Shown here one piece after another: positions 50,933 through 60,875 of a DNA stretch of 64,000 bases. The notes below the pieces were generated by a model. That model saw nothing but the letters and a program-made list of their open reading frames with translations, searched no databases and had not been told where the DNA came from. Source of the stretch: Clostridium sp. BNL1100 (GTDB lineage: Bacteria > Bacillota > Clostridia > Acetivibrionales > DSM-1351). The translations under genes were made by a program, and so were the position numbers. Numbering within the stretch: position 1 is the stretch's first letter; each line of letters starts with the position of its first letter. The stretch lies in the NCBI RefSeq assembly GCF_000244875.1, contig NC_016791.1, forward strand, positions 1,051,501-1,115,500, written 5' to 3'.

Positions 50933-52597
50933 ATGAAAAAAAGTATAAAAACTCAAATTCCAAAGGCATTATACATAACAATGCTAGTTTCGGTTTTTTC
51001 TTTAATTTTATTATTTCCCAAACACGCATTTGCTTCAACCCCTGATTGGAGCAGTGTATTTAAAAATTCAGACTCATGGTTTGGCAGTTCAGAAGGAATT
51101 GCACTTGCAGACAGTATAGTTCAGTACCAGCTTGCAGACGGAGGCTGGAGGAAGGACATGACAACAAGCACCAGCGGGTCATGGGGCAAATCTACAATAG
51201 ACAATGATACTACCACTTCTCAGATAAAAGTTTTAGCAAAGACTTACAATCAGACCAAAAACACTAAATATCTGACTGCTTGTCAAAAAGGTATTGACCT
51301 TTTACTGAGCGGACAGTATTCCAACGGTGGATGGCCCCAAGTATTCAACGATGCGGGAACATATCATGCACACATTACCTACAATGATAATGCTATGATT
51401 CATGTTATGAACTTATTAACCGATGTATCAAAAAAGTCAGGGGATTATACCTTTATAGACTCCACCAGAGCATCAAGAGCAAGCAGTGCTATTCAAAAAG
51501 GTATTCAATGCATATTAAATACACAAATAATTGTCAATGGTGTAAAAACCGCATGGTGTCAGCAACACGACGAAGTGACTCTGAAGCCTACAAGTGCAAG
51601 GGCCTATGAATTGCCCTCAATTTGTACCAGCGAGAGTGTAGGTATAGTAAATTATCTCAAAGGAATCAGCAACCCGGGTACAGAAATAACAAATGCTATT
51701 AACTCTGCCGTTAACTGGTTTGCAAAGGTTAAAATACTGGGGATTAAAGTAGTTGACACAGGAGATGACAGAATAGTTGTCAGCGATCCTTCGGCACCGC
51801 CTATATGGGCACGCTTTTATGAAATCGGTACCAATAAGGCAATGTTTGTTGACCGTGACGGCTCAATCCATTATCAGTTATCAGAAATAAGTCAGGAAAG
51901 AAGAGACGGGTATGCTTGGTACGGCGATTGGCCCAAAACCCTTGTTAAAGATATCGTTATACCCACACCTGAACCTATTCCCGATGGTCAATATATCAAA
52001 TCTCTAATTGTAAGGGATACGGATAATGCCACAGATTGGTCTATTCAGACAAATTTACAGGTGGGAGATACAATATATGGAGACAGGGCTTTCAAATTTG
52101 TTCAAATTCCCCAAAGCCTTACAGGTGCTGAATGGGTAAGAACAGCATGTGATTCGAAACTATACACATCAGATGAAGCTACCTTTACTGCAAAATCAAA
52201 TATAACTGTCTATGTGGCTTTGGACACAAGAGTTACCAGCATACCTGCCTGGTTTGGCAGCTGGACCAAAACCGGCGAATCATTAAGTACAGATAATGCC
52301 GTAACATACAATATTTACAAAAAGGATTTTACTGTCGGTTCAAGTGTGGTACTTGGAACTAACGGGGCATCTTCCAGTGTAGTGAATTATACCGTGATCG
52401 TAAAACCTATATCAGCAATTCTGAATGGAGACGTAAACGGAGATGGAACAATAGATGCACTGGATTTTGCACTGATAAAAAGGTATTTACTGACCGGAGT
52501 AACTGACGGCATGAATTTACAGGCAGCAGATGTAAATAATGATAATTCTGTAAATGCAATTGATCTGGCACTCATCAAAAGTTATATTTTGTACTAA
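50933..52597 (+). CDS. PL10 pectate lyase with unnamed module and dockerin
   Basis: 554 residues. Signal peptide about 1-34 (KHAFAS). The PL10 (alpha/alpha) domain spans about 37-340, with the family segments LADGGWRKDM, DNDTTTSQI, GGWPQVF and THLR-like region residues around YHAHITYNDNAM. A module of about 140 residues (about 349-490) is shared with the next two genes, then a dockerin (GDVNGDGTIDALDF, ADVNNDNSVNAIDL). It cleaves de-esterified homogalacturonan by beta-elimination. It opens the pectin part of the cluster; no CBM6. Confidence 0.9.
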   Translation: MKKSIKTQIPKALYITMLVSVFSLILLFPKHAFASTPDWSSVFKNSDSWFGSSEGIALADSIVQYQLADGGWRKDMTTSTSGSWGKSTIDNDTTTSQIKVLAKTYNQTKNTKYLTACQKGIDLLLSGQYSNGGWPQVFNDAGTYHAHITYNDNAMIHVMNLLTDVSKKSGDYTFIDSTRASRASSAIQKGIQCILNTQIIVNGVKTAWCQQHDEVTLKPTSARAYELPSICTSESVGIVNYLKGISNPGTEITNAINSAVNWFAKVKILGIKVVDTGDDRIVVSDPSAPPIWARFYEIGTNKAMFVDRDGSIHYQLSEISQERRDGYAWYGDWPKTLVKDIVIPTPEPIPDGQYIKSLIVRDTDNATDWSIQTNLQVGDTIYGDRAFKFVQIPQSLTGAEWVRTACDSKLYTSDEATFTAKSNITVYVALDTRVTSIPAWFGSWTKTGESLSTDNAVTYNIYKKDFTVGSSVVLGTNGASSSVVNYTVIVKPISAILNGDVNGDGTIDALDFALIKRYLLTGVTDGMNLQAADVNNDNSVNAIDLALIKSYILY

Positions 52598-52622
52598 TAC
52601 ATTTATATAAGGAGGGCGACCG

Positions 52623-54287
52623 ATGAAAAGAGATAGATTTTTTCAGTTAGTTTTGATTCTTATTTTTGTGCTTCAAACTATGGTTAGCTCATTTTTAATG
52701 TGTAAAGTGGGAGCAGTGTCCTATGATATGGTTGTAGCAAAGGACGGAAGCGGTAATTATACTACGGTACAGGCAGCTATAAATAGTGTACCGTCCAATA
52801 GCCAAACCAGAACAACCATATACATTAAAAACGGTACATATAAAGAAAGAATCAATATTCCGTCATCTAAAATTAATGTTTCATTAATTGGACAAAGTAG
52901 AACAGGCACGATTTTAACTTACAACGATGCAGCCAGTACCAAAACTTCTTCCGGCGGAACATTAGGTACGACGGGAAGTGCCAGCGTTACTATTGCAGGA
53001 GCAGGTTTTCAGGCTGAGAACATAACTTTTGAAAATTTATATGATGAGGCAGCCAACGGCAGCAGTCAGGCTGTGGCTGTGCTTGCTAAAGCAGACAAGA
53101 TGATATTCAGAGGATGTTCCTTCAAAGGTAATCAGGACACCCTGTATGCAAACGGGGATGCTTGCAGGCAGTATTACTACAACTGTTATATTGAGGGCGA
53201 TGTGGATTTCATATTTGGCTCGGCAAATGCGGTATTTGACAGCTGTGAAATTTTTTCCCTCAACAGAAGTGGAGGATGTGTTACGGCACCCAGCACCAAG
53301 GCAAGTCAGAAGGGATATCTTATATACAAATGTAAGCTGACAAGCAGTGCGAGTCCCAAAACCATTTATCTCGGAAGACCTTGGATACCCAGTTCTGACA
53401 CTGTTCAGACAACCCCAAAGGTATTGTACCGGGAATGCGAATTAGGCTCACATATTGCTGATGCAGGATGGACTGTCATGTCAGGCAATAATCCTGCAAA
53501 CTTTGAAATGTGGGAGTATCAGAATACCGGTGCAGGTGCAAATACATCCAGAAAGCAGCTGCCTTCCTCAAAGGCAGCAGAGTATACAATGGAGAAATTC
53601 CTTTCAGGGTCGGACGGTTGGAATCCCAATTTAAACGAAAATATACCTGTGCCGATTCCGGACGGACAATACATAAAATCACTGGTTGTAAACGATACCC
53701 TAAATGCCCCAAACTGGTCTGTTCAGTCAAATTTGCAGGTGGGAGACGTAATATACGGTGACAGGGTATATAAATTTACACAGATTCCACAAAGTCTTAT
53801 GGGGTGTGAATGGATTAGGACAGCATGTGATTCAAAAATGTATTCGTCAGATGAAGCCTCCTTTTTAGCAAAATCAGATATAACGGTTTATGTTGGCTTG
53901 GATACCAGAGTAACAAGTATTCCCGTATGGCTAAGCAGTTGGACTGCGACGGTTGAGACCTTGGTAAGTGATAATAATGCGGTTGCTTACAAGCTGTACA
54001 AAAAGGATTTACCAGCAAATTCATTTGTGGCACTGGGAACTAACGGAGCGTCCTCAAGTACCGTAAATTATGCGGTTATTGTAAAGTCTCAAACAGCTGA
54101 TGTCCTTGTAGGTGATGTAAATGATGATGGAACAGTAAGTGCCTTGGATTTTGCGCTACTGAGGAAGTACATATTGACCGGGATATCTGACGGTATAAAT
54201 TTAACAGCTGCAGATGTGAATGCCGACGGTACTGTAAATGCTTTGGATTATGCACTGTTGAAGAGCTATTTATTAAATGGTAATTAA
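52623..54287 (+). CDS. CE8 pectin methylesterase with unnamed module and dockerin
   Basis: 554 residues. Signal peptide about 1-32. The right-handed beta-helix CE8 domain spans about 35-335, with the catalytic aspartates in GNQDTLY and GDVDFIFG and the Arg-Trp segment YLGRPW. The shared module is at about 340-490 and the dockerin at about 497-552 (GDVNDDGTVSALDF, ADVNADGTVNALDY). It removes methyl groups from homogalacturonan, preparing substrate for the PL10 lyase encoded 26 bases upstream. Confidence 0.93.
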   Translation: MKRDRFFQLVLILIFVLQTMVSSFLMCKVGAVSYDMVVAKDGSGNYTTVQAAINSVPSNSQTRTTIYIKNGTYKERINIPSSKINVSLIGQSRTGTILTYNDAASTKTSSGGTLGTTGSASVTIAGAGFQAENITFENLYDEAANGSSQAVAVLAKADKMIFRGCSFKGNQDTLYANGDACRQYYYNCYIEGDVDFIFGSANAVFDSCEIFSLNRSGGCVTAPSTKASQKGYLIYKCKLTSSASPKTIYLGRPWIPSSDTVQTTPKVLYRECELGSHIADAGWTVMSGNNPANFEMWEYQNTGAGANTSRKQLPSSKAAEYTMEKFLSGSDGWNPNLNENIPVPIPDGQYIKSLVVNDTLNAPNWSVQSNLQVGDVIYGDRVYKFTQIPQSLMGCEWIRTACDSKMYSSDEASFLAKSDITVYVGLDTRVTSIPVWLSSWTATVETLVSDNNAVAYKLYKKDLPANSFVALGTNGASSSTVNYAVIVKSQTADVLVGDVNDDGTVSALDFALLRKYILTGISDGINLTAADVNADGTVNALDYALLKSYLLNGN

Positions 54288-54319
54288 AACAAAAATAAAT
54301 TTATAAGGGGGAGTTAAAT

Positions 54320-56806
54320 ATGTTAAGAAAGGTGTTTCTAGGCTTTTTAATTAGTGTAATGCTGTTAACTTGTTGTAGTTTTCAACAAGCAGCATTGGCT
54401 GCAACGGCACGCCAAATGGAAAATTTGGATAGGGGTGTAGTGGCGGTTAAAGTCAGCAATGGTGTTTTTGTAAGTTGGCGCGTGTTGGGAACCGAAACAG
54501 CTGATGTAACCTATAATCTTTACCGGGACTCAGTGAAGTTGACCAACATATCCGGGGCAAGCAACTATATTGACAAGTCAGGGACTGCAAGCTCAAAGTA
54601 CTCTGTAAGTGCCGTAGTAAATAGCAGTGAACAGCAGATATCACCATCGGTAAGTGTATGGGGAAGTAATTATCTGCAGATTCCTCTCCAGATTCCGGAG
54701 GGAGGAACCACACCTGACGGAGTGGCCTATACATATAGTGCCAATGACTGCAGTGTTGGGGATCTGGATGGTGACGGACAATATGAAATTATTTTAAAAT
54801 GGGATCCGTCAAATGCCAAGGACAACTCCCAAAGCGGCTATACCGGGAATGTATACATTGATGCCTATAAATTGAACGGTAAACGTCTATGGAGGATTGA
54901 TCTGGGAAAAAATATCCGTGCAGGTGCCCATTATACACAATTCATGGTATACGATCTGAATGGCGACGGTAAAGCTGAGATGGCATGTAAAACGTCAGAC
55001 GGTACAAAAGACGGTATTGGGAATGTAATAGGCAATGCCGGAGCAGACTATCGTAATTCATCAGGATATGTACTTTCAGGATCTGAGTACCTGACCATAT
55101 TCGATGGAAATACGGGTAAGGCTCTTTACACAGGGGACTATGAACCCGGCAGAGGTACTGTTTCCAGTTGGGGAGATTCTTACGGTAACCGTGTAGACCG
55201 TTTTCTGGCATGCATTGCTTATTTGGATGGTATGCACCCCAGTCTTGTTATGTGCCGGGGATATTATACAAGGGCAGTATTAGTTGCATACGACTGGAAT
55301 GGTTCAACCTTAACTAAACGCTGGACATTTGACAGTAATAGCAGCGGTAATTCCGGTTATGCCGGACAAGGTAACCACAATCTTAGTGTAGCTGATGTGG
55401 ATGATGATGGAAAGGACGAGATAATCTACGGTTCCTGTACCGTTGACGATTCCGGAAAGGGACTGTACACTACAGGTTTGAGGCACGGGGATTCAATGCA
55501 TCTGGGTGATCTTAATCCCAATAGGCCCGGCCTTGAAGTCTGGTCCTGCCATGAGGACGTAGCCGGTAATGGAGGAGTCGGTGCATCCTTCCGTGATGCA
55601 AAGACTGGAAACGTGATTTTTAAGTTTGAGGCGTCCGACGATGTTGGAAGGGCGTGTTCGGCCGATTTGACCGCACAATATCCGGGTGAGGAGGTATGGG
55701 CAGCAGGCTCACCGTTGTATAGCTGTACAGGCCAGAATATCGGTTCTGCACCTTCCCAGAAGAATTTCGCAATATGGTGGGACGGTGATGAACTCCGTGA
55801 GCTTTTAGACGGTACAAGCATCACTAAATATGGCGGAGGAACTTTGCTTTCTGCAGGAGGCTGTTCTTCAAACAACGGCACAAAATCCACTCCCTGCCTT
55901 CAGGCGGACATTCTGGGAGACTGGAGAGAAGAGGCTGTATGGAGAACCTCCGATAACAAATATTTAAATATTTATACTACCACAGATTTGACAAGCAGAC
56001 GTATTTATACATTAATGCACGACCCTGTATACAGACTGGGAATAGCCTGGCAAAACGTAGCATACAACCAGCCTCCACATACCGGCTTTTTCCTGGGAAG
56101 TGGCATGACAGCACCACCGCAGCCTTCCATATATTTAGCAGGAGGTAATCCGATTACTGTTGATGGTAAACTGATAAAGGCTTTAACAGTAAATGATACC
56201 GAAAATTCCGGTGACTGGTCAATCCAACCAAATCTGCAGATTGGCGACTTGGTATATGGCGATAGGACATTCAAATTCACACAAATTCCACAAAGTCTTA
56301 TTGGTTCAGAATGGATAAGGACTGCATGTGATTCAAAAATGTATACGTCAGATGAAGCCTCTTTTACCGCAAAATCCGATATTTCAGTTTATGTAGGTTT
56401 GGATACAAGAGCTACAAGTATTCCAGCATGGCTAAACGGCTGGAATGCAACAGGGGAAATCTTGGTAAGCGATAATAATTCTGTTGAATACAATATTTAT
56501 AAAAAGGATTATGCAGCAAATTCTCTTGTAACCCTTGGCACAAACGGTGCTTCCGCAAGCATAGTAAATTATGTTGTTATTGTAAAGCCACAGACAACTG
56601 ATTTCCTTTTAGGTGATGCAAATGGTGATGGGGAAGTAAATTCTCTTGATTATGCTACCCTCAAGTCATATCTACTGGGAAAGATAAGTTTATCACAGGA
56701 AGCCATGAAGGCGGTAGATTTTAATAATGATAATACAATAGATGCTATTGATTTGGCTTTGTTCAGAAAGAATTTGTTAGGCGGGCCTATATACACTATA
56801 AATTAG
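54320..56806 (+). CDS. PL11 rhamnogalacturonan lyase with unnamed module and dockerin
   Basis: 828 residues. Signal peptide about 1-28. The PL11 eight-bladed propeller (about 30-612) starts with RQMENLDRGVVAVKV and contains several Asp-rich Ca-binding loops (GDLDGDGQYEI, YDLNGDGKAEM, ADVDDDGKDEI). The shared module is at about 614-757 and the dockerin at about 762-825 (GDANGDGEVNSLDY, VDFNNDNTIDAIDL). It cuts the rhamnogalacturonan I backbone. Last dockerin gene before the terminator at 56838. Confidence 0.93.
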   Translation: MLRKVFLGFLISVMLLTCCSFQQAALAATARQMENLDRGVVAVKVSNGVFVSWRVLGTETADVTYNLYRDSVKLTNISGASNYIDKSGTASSKYSVSAVVNSSEQQISPSVSVWGSNYLQIPLQIPEGGTTPDGVAYTYSANDCSVGDLDGDGQYEIILKWDPSNAKDNSQSGYTGNVYIDAYKLNGKRLWRIDLGKNIRAGAHYTQFMVYDLNGDGKAEMACKTSDGTKDGIGNVIGNAGADYRNSSGYVLSGSEYLTIFDGNTGKALYTGDYEPGRGTVSSWGDSYGNRVDRFLACIAYLDGMHPSLVMCRGYYTRAVLVAYDWNGSTLTKRWTFDSNSSGNSGYAGQGNHNLSVADVDDDGKDEIIYGSCTVDDSGKGLYTTGLRHGDSMHLGDLNPNRPGLEVWSCHEDVAGNGGVGASFRDAKTGNVIFKFEASDDVGRACSADLTAQYPGEEVWAAGSPLYSCTGQNIGSAPSQKNFAIWWDGDELRELLDGTSITKYGGGTLLSAGGCSSNNGTKSTPCLQADILGDWREEAVWRTSDNKYLNIYTTTDLTSRRIYTLMHDPVYRLGIAWQNVAYNQPPHTGFFLGSGMTAPPQPSIYLAGGNPITVDGKLIKALTVNDTENSGDWSIQPNLQIGDLVYGDRTFKFTQIPQSLIGSEWIRTACDSKMYTSDEASFTAKSDISVYVGLDTRATSIPAWLNGWNATGEILVSDNNSVEYNIYKKDYAANSLVTLGTNGASASIVNYVVIVKPQTTDFLLGDANGDGEVNSLDYATLKSYLLGKISLSQEAMKAVDFNNDNTIDAIDLALFRKNLLGGPIYTIN

Positions 56807-56837
56807 TAATTACTATTTAATAATAAACCAAATATAG

Positions 56838-56868
56838 AGCCGGGAAGAAAATCTTCCCGGCTTTTTTA
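56838..56868 (+). terminator. Intrinsic terminator after the pectinase genes
   Basis: AGCCGGGAAGA pairs with TCTTCCCGGCT across a three-base loop, followed by TTTTTT. A textbook terminator, marking the end of the dockerin gene series. Confidence 0.92.
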
Positions 56869-57031
56869 TATATTTAACCCTTATTATGTGGTGTTAAATA
56901 CCGTTATAATCAAATATTTACATCACAGTTTTTATTTGCTATATTATATTTTATATGCCTTAGATTGTTTTTATCACTTAATATATGACTTTTATAATAG
57001 TTGTTTATTAATTCTTGTTAGGGGGATTTAT

Positions 57032-58867
57032 TTGGAGAAGAAACCAAAAGAGGTGTCAAATTTAACTTCAATAAAGAATAACATCTTTGCTTTGAAAATA
57101 GCATGGAGTATTACTAAAAGCAATGTAATCCATGCATTGATACTAAATATTTTAGGATATTTTGAATGGGTGTTTTTCAGCACAATTTTTATGAGGTACA
57201 TAATTAATGCATTTGAAAAGAAAATGAGCTTTCACAGTATTTCGGTATTTATATTAATTTGCGGGGCGGCATTTGCATTAATCGGGTTGTACAGGAGCTA
57301 TGTAAACAACGTTGCATTTCCACTAAACATGACTAAAACATACGAAGGACTGTATCTGAGACTGTATCAAAAGGCTGGAAATGTTGAACTAAGCTGCTTC
57401 GAAGATGCGGAATTCTATAATAAATACACCATGGCAGTTGACGGTGCCGGGGATAAAATTGCAAGCGTTGTGAGAAATGTATGGGGTATATTAATAGGTA
57501 TATTTGCAACTGTCGCAGTATTTCTTTCCATGTATGACATTGACAAGGTGGCTGTACTGTTCGTGATTTTCCCTATAATAGGAAACTTTGTTTTCGGTGG
57601 AATTATGAATAAACTGGAATTGAAAAGATATAAGGAAGGCATACCTAGTGAGAGAGTTTTCCAGTATGTAAACAGGGTTATGTATCTGGCTGAATATGCC
57701 AAGGAAATGAGATTATCCAATGTTTACAGCCTGATAAAGGAAAAATATAACGAAGCCATTAAAAAAACTATCAGTATAGCAGATAAATATGCACCTAAAT
57801 TAATCCCAATGGAAGTACTTAAAGTTGTATTTACATTTTCGGTAATTTTTGAGGGTGTCCTGCTTTATGGTGCTTACAGGGCGATTGTTGTAAAGAGTAT
57901 TTCTCTTTCGGAACTTGCAGTGCTTTCAAGTACAATGGTGTCTGCCACATGGATTTTAATCGGGCTGTTTAACAATATAGTGGAGGCTATGAAGAACGGG
58001 CTATTCGTCAATAACCTTCGTACTTTTATCGAATACAAGGAAGTTATTCCAGAAGATTGGGACGGGGACATGCCTGAGCCGATTATTTCATCTATTGAAT
58101 TCCGTAATGTCAGCTTTTCTTACAAAGACGACAAATATGCATTAAAAAATTTAAATTTTTGCATATCAGGAAACAGTGTTGTAGCTGTTGTAGGACATAA
58201 CGGAGCAGGAAAATCCACTATCATCAAGCTGTTGTTCCGTCTTTATGATCCTACTTCCGGCGAAATTCTTGTAAACGGTAGAAACATAAAAGAATATAAT
58301 CTTAGGGCTTACCGGCAATTGTTTGCCGCAGCCTTTCAGGATTATAAGGTACTTGCTCTCTCTGTAAAAGATAATGTTTTGATGGGACATAAAGTTGAAA
58401 ATGAGGATGAAGCCGTTATAGAAGCTTTGAAGAAAGCAGGTGTCTATGAAAAGGTGGAGACTCTGCCAAAAGGAATTAATACGATTTTAACCAAGGAATT
58501 TGATGAGGACGGAGCGGTGCTTTCAGGGGGCCAGTATCAGAAAATAGTGGTTGCAAGAGCCTTTGTTCAAAATACTCCCATAAAGGTTTTTGACGAACCT
58601 TCATCAGCTCTGGACCCAATTGCCGAATATGATTTATATAAAAGCATAATGCGTGAGAGTAAAGATAAAACTATGATATTTATCTCCCATCGCCTTTCAT
58701 CAGTACGAAATGCAGACAGGGTATTCATGTTTGAACATGGAGAACTTATTGAGCAGGGTACTCATGACGAGTTGATGAAACTGGATGGCTCCTATGCGGA
58801 TATGTATACAAAACAGGCTATGAACTATCTGGCAGTGGATAAAATAGAAGAGGGGGTTGCACTATGA
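57032..58867 (+). CDS. ABC exporter half-transporter 1 (membrane and ATPase domains fused)
   Basis: 611 residues from TTG at 57032, chosen because AGGGGGA lies just upstream and because it gives the same length as the partner; an ATG-like start at 56888 would add 48 odd residues without a ribosome site. About six membrane helices are followed by an ATPase domain with GHNGAGKSTI (Walker A), LSGGQYQKIVVARA (signature), VFDEPSSALD (Walker B) and ISHRLSS (H-loop). Substrate unknown. It overlaps its partner by four bases (ATGA). Confidence 0.88.
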   Translation: MEKKPKEVSNLTSIKNNIFALKIAWSITKSNVIHALILNILGYFEWVFFSTIFMRYIINAFEKKMSFHSISVFILICGAAFALIGLYRSYVNNVAFPLNMTKTYEGLYLRLYQKAGNVELSCFEDAEFYNKYTMAVDGAGDKIASVVRNVWGILIGIFATVAVFLSMYDIDKVAVLFVIFPIIGNFVFGGIMNKLELKRYKEGIPSERVFQYVNRVMYLAEYAKEMRLSNVYSLIKEKYNEAIKKTISIADKYAPKLIPMEVLKVVFTFSVIFEGVLLYGAYRAIVVKSISLSELAVLSSTMVSATWILIGLFNNIVEAMKNGLFVNNLRTFIEYKEVIPEDWDGDMPEPIISSIEFRNVSFSYKDDKYALKNLNFCISGNSVVAVVGHNGAGKSTIIKLLFRLYDPTSGEILVNGRNIKEYNLRAYRQLFAAAFQDYKVLALSVKDNVLMGHKVENEDEAVIEALKKAGVYEKVETLPKGINTILTKEFDEDGAVLSGGQYQKIVVARAFVQNTPIKVFDEPSSALDPIAEYDLYKSIMRESKDKTMIFISHRLSSVRNADRVFMFEHGELIEQGTHDELMKLDGSYADMYTKQAMNYLAVDKIEEGVAL

Positions 58868-60678
58868 GTGATATAAATAAGAAACAGCCCTTTAAACAGG
58901 TCTGGGACAATAATTTGTTCATATTGAAGATCTGTTTTTCAGCTTCACCATTATATATTCTTGCATTTATATTTGACATATTAAGAAACCAGATTTTAAT
59001 TTTCCTTGAGCATACCTATGGTATCGGGTATGTACTTGAATCAGTTGAATTTGGACGACCCTTTTATAAAGTAGCAGTATTTATAGTAATCCTGTTTATA
59101 TTGATAGGCTTGGGTATGGTGTATGGTGCTTTTGTGAATCAGCTCATATCAAAAAAGGCATTGCCCAAGATGAAACAAAAGTTTAAGTTTATGCTTTATG
59201 AAAAGGCCCAGGAGCTGGACTTGGAATGTTACGATAATCCTGAATACTATAATGAGTTTGTTCTGGCTGTTTCTGAAGCAGACAATCAGGTAGACAGACT
59301 GCTGGAATTTCTCAACAAGATATTTACTGGACTTACAGTGTTTGTTACTACAGGAACGTATTTTCTTGTAAAAGACTGGTTTTCCATAACATTCGTTCTG
59401 GTCTCCTTTATATTGTCCTTTATGCTCATGCAGGTTTTCAACAAGATTAATTTTAAAATACGTTTGCAAAAAAATCCTGAGGAACGAAAAAGAGCTTATG
59501 TCAATCGTGTTTTTTATCTTAATGATTATGCCAAGGAACTCAGGCTTAACCCGGATGTGTCAGGAAAGCTCTTTGGTAAGTTTAAAGAAGCAAATAAGGC
59601 TATCTATAACATAGACAAGTCAAATGCAAAAAAGAAATTTATTATAAGTTTCCTTAGAGATTATGTATCCAATGACTTTATCAGTGACGTGCTTTACATA
59701 ACTTATCTGGTATATAAGGCCACTGTTTTAAGTGCAATTTCCTATAGCAGTGTTGTTATTTTATTTAACTCTTTCAGCAGACTGAAACAGAGCCTCAGGA
59801 CTATAACGGAAATTTACCCTTATGCCAGTGAAACAAGCTTATACATTGATAAAATCCGCAGCTTCTTAAATTATAAGCCTAAAATTGTAAGTCACAAAAA
59901 GCTTGATGTGCCTAAGACACCAAAATCTTTTAACCTGGATAATGTATCTTTTGCATATAAAGAGGGAGAAAAAAGAGTAATAAATAATATAAATATGACC
60001 ATTAATCCTTATGAAAAAATCGCACTTGTAGGCTACAATGGTGCAGGAAAAACTACGTTAATCAAGCTGCTTATGCGCCTATACGACGTACAGGAAGGTA
60101 CAATTTCTCTGGATGGCATTAATATTAAGGATTACGAAGTTGCCCGGTACCATGACCATGTAGGAACGGTCTTTCAGGACTATATGCTTTATGCCGCTAC
60201 AGTCAAGGAAAATGTATTGATGGATAATGCGGAAGGAGTCCCGGAGAAGCCGATAATGAAGGCCCTGGAACAAAGTGGATTTGCGCAAAGGCTTCAAAGC
60301 TTTAAGCATGGGCTTGAAACTCCACTTACGGCAGAATTTGAGGAGGACGGAGTGAACCTGTCCGGTGGAGAAGCACAAAAAATTGCAATATCCAGAGCTT
60401 TTTACAAAGACTCCAGTCTGATAATACTGGATGAACCCTCTTCTGCACTTGATCCTATTGCCGAATATCAGCTGAACCAATCAATGCTGGAGGCTGCTGC
60501 AAATAAAACAGTGGTGTTTATCTCTCACAGGCTTTCAACTACAAGACTGGCAGATAAAATATTTATGCTTGAAAATGGAAGGATCATTGAGGAGGGGAGC
60601 CACGATGAATTGCTCCGGCTCAATGGAAAGTATGCGGAGATGTGGCGTGTACAGGCCGGTCAATATATACAGGTATAG
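58864..60678 (+). CDS. ABC exporter half-transporter 2 (membrane and ATPase domains fused)
   Basis: 604 residues, paralogous to its upstream neighbour. The ATPase domain has GYNGAGKTTLI, LSGGEAQKIAISRA, ILDEPSSALD and ISHRLSTTRLAD. Both halves keep Walker A, signature and the Walker B Glu, so both sites may be active. Together they probably form a heterodimeric exporter. No precursor peptide, protease or lanthipeptide-type enzyme was found nearby. No clear terminator follows before the IS element. Confidence 0.88.
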   Translation: MSDINKKQPFKQVWDNNLFILKICFSASPLYILAFIFDILRNQILIFLEHTYGIGYVLESVEFGRPFYKVAVFIVILFILIGLGMVYGAFVNQLISKKALPKMKQKFKFMLYEKAQELDLECYDNPEYYNEFVLAVSEADNQVDRLLEFLNKIFTGLTVFVTTGTYFLVKDWFSITFVLVSFILSFMLMQVFNKINFKIRLQKNPEERKRAYVNRVFYLNDYAKELRLNPDVSGKLFGKFKEANKAIYNIDKSNAKKKFIISFLRDYVSNDFISDVLYITYLVYKATVLSAISYSSVVILFNSFSRLKQSLRTITEIYPYASETSLYIDKIRSFLNYKPKIVSHKKLDVPKTPKSFNLDNVSFAYKEGEKRVINNINMTINPYEKIALVGYNGAGKTTLIKLLMRLYDVQEGTISLDGINIKDYEVARYHDHVGTVFQDYMLYAATVKENVLMDNAEGVPEKPIMKALEQSGFAQRLQSFKHGLETPLTAEFEEDGVNLSGGEAQKIAISRAFYKDSSLIILDEPSSALDPIAEYQLNQSMLEAAANKTVVFISHRLSTTRLADKIFMLENGRIIEEGSHDELLRLNGKYAEMWRVQAGQYIQV

Positions 60679-60716
60679 TTACATGGGGTTGTTGCAAGAT
60701 TAATTTTATTTATCTT

Positions 60717-60802
60717 AACCAGTACGTAAGTATAAATTGTATCAATGGAAGCTTGGTTAAAGATATTTGCAGATGTTTATAGGCGAACATGGATATTTTC
60801 CC
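60717..60802 (-). repeat. Degenerate inverted flank, left copy
   Basis: Read on the minus strand, this resembles 62565-62650 on the plus strand: AAAATATCC, CTGCAAATATCTT, ATTGATACAATTT and the GTACTGGT block align in order with small gaps. Neither copy is a complete gene. Confidence 0.6.
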
Positions 60803-60875
60803 GGAAAACCTACATGGTGATATGCTCCCTGTCAAGTAGACAGGGAAAAAATAAATTCTTAAGGACGTCAATCAT

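Noticed and set aside
56888-57031. N-terminal extension of the first ABC half-transporter
   Set aside because: The additional 48 residues lack a ribosome site and are absent from the paralogous partner; TTG at 57032 has a strong ribosome site.
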